Source: Actinomycetaceae bacterium (GTDB taxonomy: Bacteria; Actinomycetota; Actinomycetes; Actinomycetales; Actinomycetaceae). From it: 64,000 nucleotides of DNA. Made by a program: the position numbers and the translations under genes. The stretch covers positions 1 to 64,000 of the forward strand of contig JAUNLF010000002.1 of NCBI GenBank assembly GCA_030532405.1, read 5' to 3'. Shown one piece after another: positions 30,301 through 38,593 of the stretch; position 1 is the first letter of the stretch, and every line of letters starts with the position of its first letter. The notes beneath the pieces are model-generated. The model saw only the letters and a list, made by a program, of their open reading frames with translations. It was not told the origin of the DNA and searched no databases.

Positions 30301-32725
30301 GTACGTTTGGCGAGAAGTTGACGATGTGAAGGACAGGAGCGCACGTTACGTGCGCCTACTGAACACGTTTGAGGAAACTTACACCGTAGACGTAACCGGC
30401 TTCGCTGTTAAGTACCTCGTTGTCGGAGAGTACGGACGCCTAGTCTCGTCCGACATTCCGGTTGCCGCCAATTGGAACGATACCCGCGAAGACGGTCAAG
30501 GTTTCGACCAGGACATGACGACGGTTACAAAGTTCGGAGGCAATCCACGCGCTGGAAACACGGCCGTGTACGACCTTGGCAGGCCGATCCCGATTAGTTC
30601 AGTTCGCATCTACACGCCCGACTCGCAGACCGACTACATTCGTGATGCGCGTATCCAGCTCTCGGCAGATGGAAACACTTGGGAAGACGCATTCGAAATT
30701 GGGGATCGCACAACCGACTCTGATCGAGAAACATCTTTTGGATCCATTAACGATCCGAACAAGATGGTCGACTCGACCTACCCGAACGTGCTGTACTACG
30801 GAAACGACGACCTCAATGGCAAGGTAGCGCAATACATTCGCATCCTTATCACCGCGGACTACCCCAACAGGGCTATCGTGTTCAACGAGATCATGCTCAA
30901 CCAGGGTGAATACCTGTCGCCGGAGGCGAACGCCGAGTTCTCCTCAACGATAATTGAGGCCCCCGGTCATAACCCGTCCAAGATGACGGATGGAGACTTC
31001 AGCACAGCGTGGGTCCCAACCTCCACCGATGGCGTTTTGACCAGGCAGGTTAATGAGGCCGTTCCCGCTCTGCGCCTCGTTTCTGCGGGCAAGCCGGCAG
31101 GCGCAACCGTGAAGGCAGAAATTGTGAACGCCGACGGTGAAGTTTCTGAAGTCGTCCTCGGCACGCTTGATCAGCCGATCACAGACTTCTTTATGCCAAA
31201 GGGTGCGGTGGTACTGAGCTACTCGCTTGAATGGGGAGAGCAGATCCCCCGCATTTCCGAGGCAATCACGCTCGCAAGCGCGGAAGAGGCAACCGATGCT
31301 AAGAGCGCCCTGCGCGCCCTCGTTGAAAAGACGCCTTCGAACTTTGCTTCTTGGACTGCCCAAGCTAAGGCCGATTTTGAGGCTCTAAAGACGAGTGCTC
31401 AGCGTGTGCTCGCTAGCGAATACGTTGCAAAGTCCACTGTCGAATCCATGACGCAGACGATGCAACGCGCAATCCAGAATGCGCCGGTTCAGGCAGATCC
31501 TGAGCTTTTGGGGCAGCTTCGTATTCTCGTGGATTCCGCCGTGTCAAACGATAAGCGGTACTACACCGGCGACACATTTGCCTTCTACGAAAACACTGTG
31601 AAGACCGCGCAAGCCGCCCTTGAAAATGCGGAGAACCTTACAACTGGGGAACTGGAAGTTTTCATAGGCAAGATCAACAGTGCTAAGGAAGCACTGAAGT
31701 ACTCGGTTCACCAACGCGAACTAGCGCAGCGTGCGTCGACTGAAGCCGAGGGCGTCGAAGGGAACGAATTCAGTGAAGAATCATTCGCTGCATTCGAGGA
31801 GGCGCGCACCGCGCTGACCAACGCGCTCGCGGCATCGGACACGACACCGATGGAATTCGAGCGCCTTCTAAGCGAGCTTAATGATGCGCGAAAGGCTCTA
31901 GAACCCGCCGAGCCGGAGCAATCCGAGTCAACCGGTACCACGGGAACTTCCGATCCTTCCGGCACCACGGGCACGTCCAATCCTTCCGAATCGACGGAGG
32001 GCACAGGACCAGATGAAGGGGAGACTCCGGCACTCATCGATATTGCAGACGAGACCAAGGTGCAGATTCTGTCTCCGCAAAAGATCGAGGTTGAAAAGGT
32101 AGATTCCGAGAACCCCGTGGAGTACGCGGATCTTAAGGCAAACGGTTTCAAGGTTGTGAAGGTCGAAACCGCGAATGAGGGCGTGCCGCGCGTGGCTGCC
32201 AGGTCCGTCCTCGCGGAAGGGGAAGACCCGGATCAGGACATTGCTGAATTGGTCTACGGTGAGGATTTTGAAGTATCTATCTCAAATCCGACTAAGGCTG
32301 GAGATACCACCGTTGTTGTAACCGGTATCGGAAAGTACACGGGTGAAGTTGAAAAACCGCTAACCATTGCGGTGAAGAAGGCGCCATCCGAGCCTTCGGC
32401 CACGCAGTCGACGGAAACAACGACGACCCAGCCATCGCAGTCCCAGACAACAGTGCCGACCACAAGCGGTGAGCCGTCCGAGCCCGAGGGCGACCAGACC
32501 TCGCCAACCCAGACTCCTTCGCAGTCAGACGAAACGGTGAGCGCCTCGGATCAACCGGGGAATGCGACGACATCTGGCCAGGTCGGAGCTTCCGATGGTG
32601 GCAACTTCGCTAAACCGGGAGGCCTAGCGAAGACGGGTGCGGGTGTGTTGCCACTGGCGGCCGCTGTCCTAGCGCTTCTGACCGGCGGCACGGTAATGGT
32701 ATTGCGCCGCTACCGCGAGCAGTAA
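27302..32725 (+). CDS. Sortase-anchored GH84 beta-N-acetylglucosaminidase
   Basis: 1807 residues with a signal peptide (1-29). The GH84 catalytic domain (about 178-470) begins with GFIEGYYGNPWS and carries the catalytic aspartates D299-D300 in ILADDAKL, as in NagJ/NagH enzymes that release GlcNAc from glycoproteins. After it come a helical region, then several F5/8C (CBM32-like) domains (about 660-1290), FIVAR-like helical repeats (about 1340-1535), Ser/Thr linkers and a small Ig-like domain (IADETKVQ to PLTIAVKK) also found in the GH2 protein. The end is LAKTG, a membrane helix and RRYREQ, so the enzyme is wall-bound. Likely substrates are mucin or host glycoprotein glycans. Confidence 0.93.
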   Translation: MPRLRSLTGVFLAVFLVLGMVFTGPIVAAAEQSETTYKIYPIPKQISYSEGSWALRDLNVVYDNEVDSATKARLGEVAELKGLSVTESDAANGAKTNIFVGVHGSQGPASRVISQNVESDAATFEGIDAYQLVVRDNNIYVLGKDTDSAFYGLTTLYHVVKQIDARTIRNFSVTDSADVVSRGFIEGYYGNPWSLEDRISLMEWGGYYKLNSYFYAPKDDPKHNKEWRELYTQEELDTLIKPLAEAGNSSKTRFVYALHPLMYNPIRFESSYEQDLKVLQDKFAQVLSAGVRQIAILADDAKLQKQEYTIRLLTDMTNWLKQQKEIYPDLKLTLPYCVQEYMSYGHPYFQQFPSNVQIIMTGGRVWGEVSQDFTERFTQTAGRGPYLWINWPCTDNSKQHLIMGGYSTFLHPNVDPTNIQGIVLNPMQQSEPSKVGIFGNAAYSWNIWDSEDEAEQAWRDSFSFVQDNSAVASPASEALFELSKHQINQNMSSIVRELQESVELREHLNALLEKIQAGTVTSEDIASVRAEFKVLQDAAKTFRELGNPKLLGNMDDYSAPDANEQMAPWLDAWDDTTAAALAYLDAVESYINDDVSMMMNQLATAQQAFADSKTHKFYYVNHYEYAEVGVQHIVPFIESIDRYLNDQVRIVSNPEAVVTTYISDVFTNPTSGSIDSILDSDDSTIAEFRNPNFLYKDNYVGLKFSRPMTLENARFAFGGGKNHFYAAKVQYTLDGEAWTDASSEVFERPRGNETPIEISGLSIEGVTGVRLIATRDNGDDLWLNIKGIEVNREVGDEPYQLTDISLENLVVAAYALPNAIDANLSTQVQLKTGNGQDYMEPNSAVVVDLGQAREIGRVVVHSGDDRAPNDRPVKAVVEVSSDKNEWTYFGNLNEETATGKATARYVRVRNTVHAPVWWRLREVEVFPPAAGSTPVGVYTNVEETTLTANEIDNGAELSDGTITLAPGQYIGIDLGQIRSLTEVTPAANAGKAVLQLGNNEYVWREVDDVKDRSARYVRLLNTFEETYTVDVTGFAVKYLVVGEYGRLVSSDIPVAANWNDTREDGQGFDQDMTTVTKFGGNPRAGNTAVYDLGRPIPISSVRIYTPDSQTDYIRDARIQLSADGNTWEDAFEIGDRTTDSDRETSFGSINDPNKMVDSTYPNVLYYGNDDLNGKVAQYIRILITADYPNRAIVFNEIMLNQGEYLSPEANAEFSSTIIEAPGHNPSKMTDGDFSTAWVPTSTDGVLTRQVNEAVPALRLVSAGKPAGATVKAEIVNADGEVSEVVLGTLDQPITDFFMPKGAVVLSYSLEWGEQIPRISEAITLASAEEATDAKSALRALVEKTPSNFASWTAQAKADFEALKTSAQRVLASEYVAKSTVESMTQTMQRAIQNAPVQADPELLGQLRILVDSAVSNDKRYYTGDTFAFYENTVKTAQAALENAENLTTGELEVFIGKINSAKEALKYSVHQRELAQRASTEAEGVEGNEFSEESFAAFEEARTALTNALAASDTTPMEFERLLSELNDARKALEPAEPEQSESTGTTGTSDPSGTTGTSNPSESTEGTGPDEGETPALIDIADETKVQILSPQKIEVEKVDSENPVEYADLKANGFKVVKVETANEGVPRVAARSVLAEGEDPDQDIAELVYGEDFEVSISNPTKAGDTTVVVTGIGKYTGEVEKPLTIAVKKAPSEPSATQSTETTTTQPSQSQTTVPTTSGEPSEPEGDQTSPTQTPSQSDETVSASDQPGNATTSGQVGASDGGNFAKPGGLAKTGAGVLPLAAAVLALLTGGTVMVLRRYREQ

Positions 32726-32731
32726 GGGTGA

Positions 32732-32769
32732 ACGGTCTGGCCCTGTCTCCCCGTACGGGGTCAGACCGT
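32732..32769 (+). terminator. Terminator after GH84
   Basis: Outer stem ACGGTCTG/CAGACCGT (32732-32739 with 32762-32769) around an inner 12-bp palindrome (32749-32760). TTTTT follows 10 bases later, so it may be a weak or processing hairpin. Confidence 0.6.
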
Positions 32770-33066
32770 AGTCACCATTTTTAAAATCTGAGATTTGTTC
32801 TACGAGAACGCGGGTCCCGAAGATCTGCAACTAAGTCCGCAAACCTTGGAACTGACACGCGTCACACTGATGTTTACCGGACATTTGTCCTAGAAAACCT
32901 CGAATGTATTGATTAATTGTGCTTATAGAAGCGATAGTTTGCTCAGAATTATTCTAAAACCCTAGATTTGTAGACTATTTTGCGCCTATATTTAAGATAG
33001 TTAGTTGTGTTTCTCAAAGTTGATCGAAACACCTAGATAACTTCCTTGAATGAGCAGGGAAGCGAC
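32770..33066 (+). other. Upstream region of the GH2 gene
   Basis: About 300 AT-rich bases with many TTG and TAT-like words but no -35/-10 pair at 17 bp that I find convincing. No gene, repeat or clear operator is seen. An AGGGAAG ribosome site precedes the ATG at 33067. Confidence 0.4.
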
Positions 33067-36000
33067 ATGGAGAGAGCCGGGATGAATAGACTTTTTCCCC
33101 AAGACAGCCAATGGCGCCGGTATTCAGGCAGGCGCGTGGTGGCACTAACCGCTGCGGCCGGTTTGCTACTTTCAGTTTCTGGAAGTGCCGCTCTGGCTAC
33201 TGATGATGATCCAGTAACCTTGCGATCCACCTCTACAACGCAGGTTAACTCGGTTCCCGAAGTGGTTTACGCGAATGCGTACTCGGATTCGGGTAGCCGC
33301 GCGATGAACTTTAACGAGAACTGGAAGTTCAACCTCGGTGACATTCAGGGCGCCGAGAGCCAGGTGTTCGACGACTCGACGTGGGACAACATTCAGGTCC
33401 CGCACGACTATTCGATTGACCAGGCGTACACGAAGTCGGGCGAAGCTGAAAGTGCGTACAAGCCCGGTGGGGTCGGCTGGTACCGAAAGTCTTTCCAGCT
33501 GGGTGCCGACTTAGAGGGCAAGCGCATCCGCCTCGACTTTGATGGTGTTTACATGGACGCAATCGTTTATGTAAATGGAAAGCGGGTTGCGAATCACCCT
33601 TACGGCTACTCTCCGTTCCAAGTTGATATCACCGACGCCGTCCAGTTTGGCGCTGAAAACTCGGTCGCAGTTCGTGTGAACAATCAGGTTCCGTCTAGCC
33701 GGTGGTACTCCGGCTCCGGTATTGGTCGAGACGTGGACCTTGTCGTCACTGATGCCATTCACATTGATGGAAACGGGGTCTCGGTCGCTACTCCCGACCT
33801 CAATGGCGAAAATGCTGCGAATGTTCGCACTGTGATCAAGGCGGACGTTCGTAACGATTCTGCTGAATCTGCAGATGTCGTTTTGGTCCAGTCAGTTTTT
33901 GATAAGTCTGAGGGCGAGGAGGCCGTGATCGGTTCGGTCACGACTGAAGCTCAAACCGTTGCGGCGGGTGCGGCGGCGCAAATCTCTTCGGAGATTGTGG
34001 CGGAAAACCCGAAGTTGTGGTCTACGCAAAATCCCGCGCTTTACACGGTTCGCACTGAGGTGCAGGTAGGTGGGAACACGGTCGATACTTTCGACACGGA
34101 TTTTGGTTTCCGCTACTTCAACTTCGACGCAAATGAAGGTTTCTCTCTAAATGGCGAGGCGCTCAAGCTGAAGGGCGTGTCCATGCACCATGACCAGGGT
34201 GCTCTTGGCTCAGTGTCAACCCGTGCGGCAATTGAACGTCAGGTGAAAATCCTGAAGGACATGGGCGTGAACTCGATTAGGTCCACGCACAACACTCCGC
34301 CACGTCAGCTTGTAGAAGTATGCAACGAGCAGGGCATCTTGCTAATCGAAGAGTTCTTCGACGGCTGGACCAGGCCAAAGAACCAAAACAGGTTCGACTA
34401 CTCGCGCTTCTTTGGCGGATCGATGACCGTGGAGTCTTTAGTGGGTGCCGCCGAAGGCAAGACTTGGGCCCAGTTTGACCTGGAGCAGTCGATTGCCAGA
34501 GACATCAATGCGCCCTCGATTATCATGTGGTCCCTCGGAAACGAAGTTACGGAAGGCACTTCGGGTGTTCCGGGCTTCAACCAGATCGCGCAGAACCTAA
34601 TCGACTGGACGAAAGGTATGGACCAGACCCGTCCGGTAACACTAGGCGACAACAAGGCGAAGGGTGGTTCTAACGAGCTCTACCCCGAAGGCATTGCGAA
34701 CGCCGGTGGCATCAACGGGTTCAACTACATGAACGGCCGCCAATACGATAACGTTCACGCGTCTAACCCGACGTGGAAGATCTACGGCTCCGAAACGGCT
34801 TCCGCTGTGAATAGCCGCGGCATCTACAATGTTGTGGGCACCAGGCAGGACGCGGGTGGCCAGCAGCTAACCTCCTACGATTACTCCGCGGTTCCGTGGG
34901 GAACGACCGCATCCAGCGCCTGGTACGACACGATCGTTCGTGACTTTGTAGCCGGAGAGTACGTGTGGACCGGCTTCGACTACCTCGGCGAGCCTACCCC
35001 TTGGAATGGCGTCACCGCGGGCGTGCCGGGTAACGCGACCTGGCCCGCACCCAAGAACTCGTACTTCGGCATCGTTGATACTGCTGGGCTTCCTAAGGAT
35101 TCGTACTACTTCTACCAGAGCCAGTGGAATGATTCGAAGCGCACGCTTCACATCCTTCCCGCATGGAACGAAGACGTTGTCTACAAGGATTCGGCCAACA
35201 AGGTTCCGGTCGTCGTGTACTCCGACGCTGCTGCAGTTGAACTGTTCTTCACGCCTGCGGGCTCTAACGAGCCGCAAACGTTGGGGAAGAAGCAGTTCTC
35301 GCAGAAGCAGACAAAAGCTGGTTTCGAATACCAGATTTACGAGGGCGCAGACAAGTCAGCTAACGAACACGAAAACCTTTACCTGACTTGGAAGGTTCCG
35401 TTCAACGCTGGAACACTAAGCGCAAAGGCATACGACGCGGATGGTGCCGAAATCGACACCTCCGACTGGGATGGGCGCAGGTCCGTCACTACGGCCGGGG
35501 CGGCCGCAAAGCTTGTGGCAAATGCGGATCGCACCGAAATTAAGGCCGACGGCACCGACCTGTCTTACGTGCACGTACGCGTGACGGATGCCGATGGCAA
35601 CCTGGTTCCAAACGCCGCCGATAAGGTGTCGTTCAAAGTAAGTGGTGAGGGCGCCCTCGTCGGCATTGATAACGGAAGCGCACCGGACCATCAGTCTTAC
35701 CGTGACGACAACCGCAAGGCGCACGCCGGTGAGCTAGTCGCAATCATCCAGTCCGCAAAGAACGCGGGAGATGTAACAGTCACGGCTTCCGCGGAAGGTT
35801 TGGAACCGGCATCGGTAAGCATCACGACCACGTCCGTAGAAAACGGGGGCGACACGAAGGCGATCGATAGCTTCAAGTACTCGCGTCACGTCTACTTGAA
35901 GACCGGAGCGGCTCTTAACCTTCCGGAGCAGGTCGAGGTCCGGTACACGGATGGCACCGCCAAGAATGCGCCCGTCGCGTGGAACTCGCTAAGCGAAGAA

Positions 36001-38385
36001 CAGCGTTCCACCCCCGGCACGTACACCGTTTCGGGCGAAGTTGAGGGCGTCTCGATCTCGGTGATCGTGAACGTCATCGACGGGGTGGCTGCACTACTGA
36101 ACTACTCCGCTACAACCGCGGTGGGCTCGGTGCCAGCTCTGCCTGAATCCCGGCCGGCTGTAATGCCCGCTGGGGAAGTGAGCAAGGCCCTGTTCCCCGT
36201 CCAGTGGAACGAGCCCGAAGCGTCCGCATTTGCTGAGCCAGGAATCGTCCAAATCGAGGGCGTCGCCAACGTGTTTGGTGAAGATCTGACTGTAAATGCG
36301 AGCATTCGAGTGCAAGCAGAAGCGATTTCTATTGGAAGCAACATCGCTCCGGACGCGCTACGCGTAGAGCAAAGCATCGATGAAGCTGAGCAGTCCGACA
36401 CGCTGTTGGCAGTAATCGACGGCAGTACGGCTCACGAGGCCAATGTTGGCGGCGGCGACAACCCGAGCGCCTGGTCAAACTGGGGCGCATCGCAAAAGGG
36501 CAAGACCGAAGCTGACCTCACGTTCGTGTACGCAACGCAGCAACGCTTTGGCGAAGCGGTAGTGTACTTCTTCCAAGATTCCGCATCTGCTCGTTGGCCC
36601 GATCCGAATACGACTCGTATTGAAGTATCCGAGGACGGAAACAACTGGCAGACTGTCACTGCAACCGAAACTATCGGCACGGAATCGGAGCGCGTAAAGC
36701 CTTACACTTACAAGTTCTCCGCAGTGAACGCGACCTATGTGCGCGTACACGTAAAGAACTCCGAACAGCCAACGGGAACGCAGTGGCGCCCAAGCACGGG
36801 AATCACCGAGATCGAACTTAAAGTCGCCGAAGGTAGCTTTGAAACGTTCAGCACGGCGGCCCTGAGCTCACTCAAGGTCAACGGTAAAGAGTTGCAAGCC
36901 TCCGTATTGGAATCGGGCTCATACTCCACCCGCGCATTGTCAGCCACGGTGGAAGCCGATCCTAAAGACAACACGGCCGTAACTGTCCTGCCGGTCTTTG
37001 ACAACAAGATCAAGATCCTGCTTGAGTCCGAAGACAACTCGGACCTGCAAACCTTTGTCATTAACCTGGCGGCAGAAGCTGGCGTAGACGCCCTCCCGGC
37101 GGATGATGATTCACGCGACTACCCGGTCGATAAAATCACGCCAACCGCTGCAAGCGAACAGCCCATTAATGGGGCTGGAACGGAAGGACCCGCAGCGCTT
37201 GCGTTCGACGGTAAGACGAATACTCTGTACCACTCGAACTGGCAGTCGATTCCGGACTTCAGCACGCATTCGCTCACTATGGAGTTGCAAGAGCCCGCGC
37301 AGATTGAAGCCCTTCGTTACCTGCCACGCCAAGACGGCAACGTCAACGGCACCGTAACCGACTACCGGGTCGAGTACAGCAACGACGGTACCCAGTGGCA
37401 AACCGCCGGTGAAGGAACCTGGAACAATCCGAACAGTAAGGATTGGCGACTCGCGACCTTCGAACCGGTAACCGCAAAGTACTTCCGCCTGATCCCGGTA
37501 CATACGGCAGGCGAAGGTACGCAGGCTGACCGATTCTTCTCGGCCTCGGAAGTCAGGCTTCGTATGGCTCCCCAGACGATCGATATTTCCGACGAACAGA
37601 AGGTAGAAGCCACCGTTCCAGGTGAGGTCGCTGTTGATCGCGTCGATGCTGACAATCCGGTACTGTACCCGCAGCTCGCCGCAGCTGGCTTTGGCCTCAA
37701 GTTGAAGGAGTGCGAGGACGCGTGCGACCTCGTCTACGGTGTCGACTACCTGCTCTCGTTCGAGAACAACGATGCGGCTGGTGAAGCGACTGTAACCATT
37801 GAGGGAATCGAAGGTTTCTCGGGCACAATCGTGAAGAACTTCAACATTGTTGTAAACCAGCCAACAGTGGAAACCATCATGGTTAAGACTCAGCCGGCGA
37901 AGCTAATCTACAAGGCCAAAGAGACGTTTGACCCGGCGGGTCTAGTCTTGACGGTCACGTACAGCGATGGCTCCAAGGTGGACGTGCCGTACTCGGCAGA
38001 CGCCGCAATGGTGTTCACTCCCGGCTTGGACGAGGAGCTAACTACGGATCGCACAACTGTCGAGGTGAGCTACGAAGGTAAGACGGCAAGCCTGTCGATT
38101 ACCGTCCAAGCCGAGACGGTCACGGATCCCACCGATCCGACAGATCCCACGGACCCTACCGACCCGACAGATCCCACGGACCCCACGGACCCGAGCGAAC
38201 CTGCCGAGCCCACTGCTCCGCAGGAGCCGAGCACACAAACTCAGGCCACTGATGGTTCGCAAAAGCCGGGCAAGCCGGGGCTGGCTAAGACCGGTGTGGG
38301 AATCACGGCTCTTGCGGGGCTGGGATTGGGACTTGCTGCACTCGGTGTATCGGCAGTTAGGTTGCGTCGAAACCGAGCTGAGTAG
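33067..38385 (+). CDS. Sortase-anchored GH2 beta-galactosidase-type enzyme
   Basis: 1772 residues from ATG 33067 (AGGGAAG upstream; TTG 33046 is possible). Signal helix RRVVALTAAAGLLLSVSGSA. The GH2 core has the sugar-binding domain (about 70-225), Ig-like domain, and the TIM barrel with acid/base E493 in WSLGNEVTEG and nucleophile E576 in YGSETASA. Then a DUF4982-type and further Ig-like domains, two F5/8C domains (about 1090-1260 and 1350-1500), an Ig-like domain shared with GH84, a bacterial Ig domain, (TDP)n repeats and LAKTG with a membrane helix and RLRRNRAE. It should remove terminal beta-galactose at the cell surface. Confidence 0.93.
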   Translation: MERAGMNRLFPQDSQWRRYSGRRVVALTAAAGLLLSVSGSAALATDDDPVTLRSTSTTQVNSVPEVVYANAYSDSGSRAMNFNENWKFNLGDIQGAESQVFDDSTWDNIQVPHDYSIDQAYTKSGEAESAYKPGGVGWYRKSFQLGADLEGKRIRLDFDGVYMDAIVYVNGKRVANHPYGYSPFQVDITDAVQFGAENSVAVRVNNQVPSSRWYSGSGIGRDVDLVVTDAIHIDGNGVSVATPDLNGENAANVRTVIKADVRNDSAESADVVLVQSVFDKSEGEEAVIGSVTTEAQTVAAGAAAQISSEIVAENPKLWSTQNPALYTVRTEVQVGGNTVDTFDTDFGFRYFNFDANEGFSLNGEALKLKGVSMHHDQGALGSVSTRAAIERQVKILKDMGVNSIRSTHNTPPRQLVEVCNEQGILLIEEFFDGWTRPKNQNRFDYSRFFGGSMTVESLVGAAEGKTWAQFDLEQSIARDINAPSIIMWSLGNEVTEGTSGVPGFNQIAQNLIDWTKGMDQTRPVTLGDNKAKGGSNELYPEGIANAGGINGFNYMNGRQYDNVHASNPTWKIYGSETASAVNSRGIYNVVGTRQDAGGQQLTSYDYSAVPWGTTASSAWYDTIVRDFVAGEYVWTGFDYLGEPTPWNGVTAGVPGNATWPAPKNSYFGIVDTAGLPKDSYYFYQSQWNDSKRTLHILPAWNEDVVYKDSANKVPVVVYSDAAAVELFFTPAGSNEPQTLGKKQFSQKQTKAGFEYQIYEGADKSANEHENLYLTWKVPFNAGTLSAKAYDADGAEIDTSDWDGRRSVTTAGAAAKLVANADRTEIKADGTDLSYVHVRVTDADGNLVPNAADKVSFKVSGEGALVGIDNGSAPDHQSYRDDNRKAHAGELVAIIQSAKNAGDVTVTASAEGLEPASVSITTTSVENGGDTKAIDSFKYSRHVYLKTGAALNLPEQVEVRYTDGTAKNAPVAWNSLSEEQRSTPGTYTVSGEVEGVSISVIVNVIDGVAALLNYSATTAVGSVPALPESRPAVMPAGEVSKALFPVQWNEPEASAFAEPGIVQIEGVANVFGEDLTVNASIRVQAEAISIGSNIAPDALRVEQSIDEAEQSDTLLAVIDGSTAHEANVGGGDNPSAWSNWGASQKGKTEADLTFVYATQQRFGEAVVYFFQDSASARWPDPNTTRIEVSEDGNNWQTVTATETIGTESERVKPYTYKFSAVNATYVRVHVKNSEQPTGTQWRPSTGITEIELKVAEGSFETFSTAALSSLKVNGKELQASVLESGSYSTRALSATVEADPKDNTAVTVLPVFDNKIKILLESEDNSDLQTFVINLAAEAGVDALPADDDSRDYPVDKITPTAASEQPINGAGTEGPAALAFDGKTNTLYHSNWQSIPDFSTHSLTMELQEPAQIEALRYLPRQDGNVNGTVTDYRVEYSNDGTQWQTAGEGTWNNPNSKDWRLATFEPVTAKYFRLIPVHTAGEGTQADRFFSASEVRLRMAPQTIDISDEQKVEATVPGEVAVDRVDADNPVLYPQLAAAGFGLKLKECEDACDLVYGVDYLLSFENNDAAGEATVTIEGIEGFSGTIVKNFNIVVNQPTVETIMVKTQPAKLIYKAKETFDPAGLVLTVTYSDGSKVDVPYSADAAMVFTPGLDEELTTDRTTVEVSYEGKTASLSITVQAETVTDPTDPTDPTDPTDPTDPTDPTDPSEPAEPTAPQEPSTQTQATDGSQKPGKPGLAKTGVGITALAGLGLGLAALGVSAVRLRRNRAE

Positions 38386-38397
38386 TCACCTTAAACT

Positions 38398-38439
38398 TGA
38401 GCGTTCCCCGTCACTATGTGGGGGTGCGGGGAACGCTCA
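38398..38439 (+). terminator. Terminator after GH2
   Basis: A 13-bp perfect stem (TGAGCGTTCCCCG at 38398-38410 with 38427-38439). The loop is 16 bases and no T-run follows, so it may act as a 3' stabiliser as much as a terminator. Confidence 0.65.
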
Positions 38440-38593
38440 GATAATCAAACTATGAGACTTTCTGATTAGTTAAGCTCAACAAGCTAGATATTCAAGCAAT
38501 AACAATCAACATAGGTAGCTGGATCGCTGAAATTTGCCTAGTTAAGCAAGTAAAGTGGAAAACTGCTACGTGACATCGATGTCAGGGAATTCT

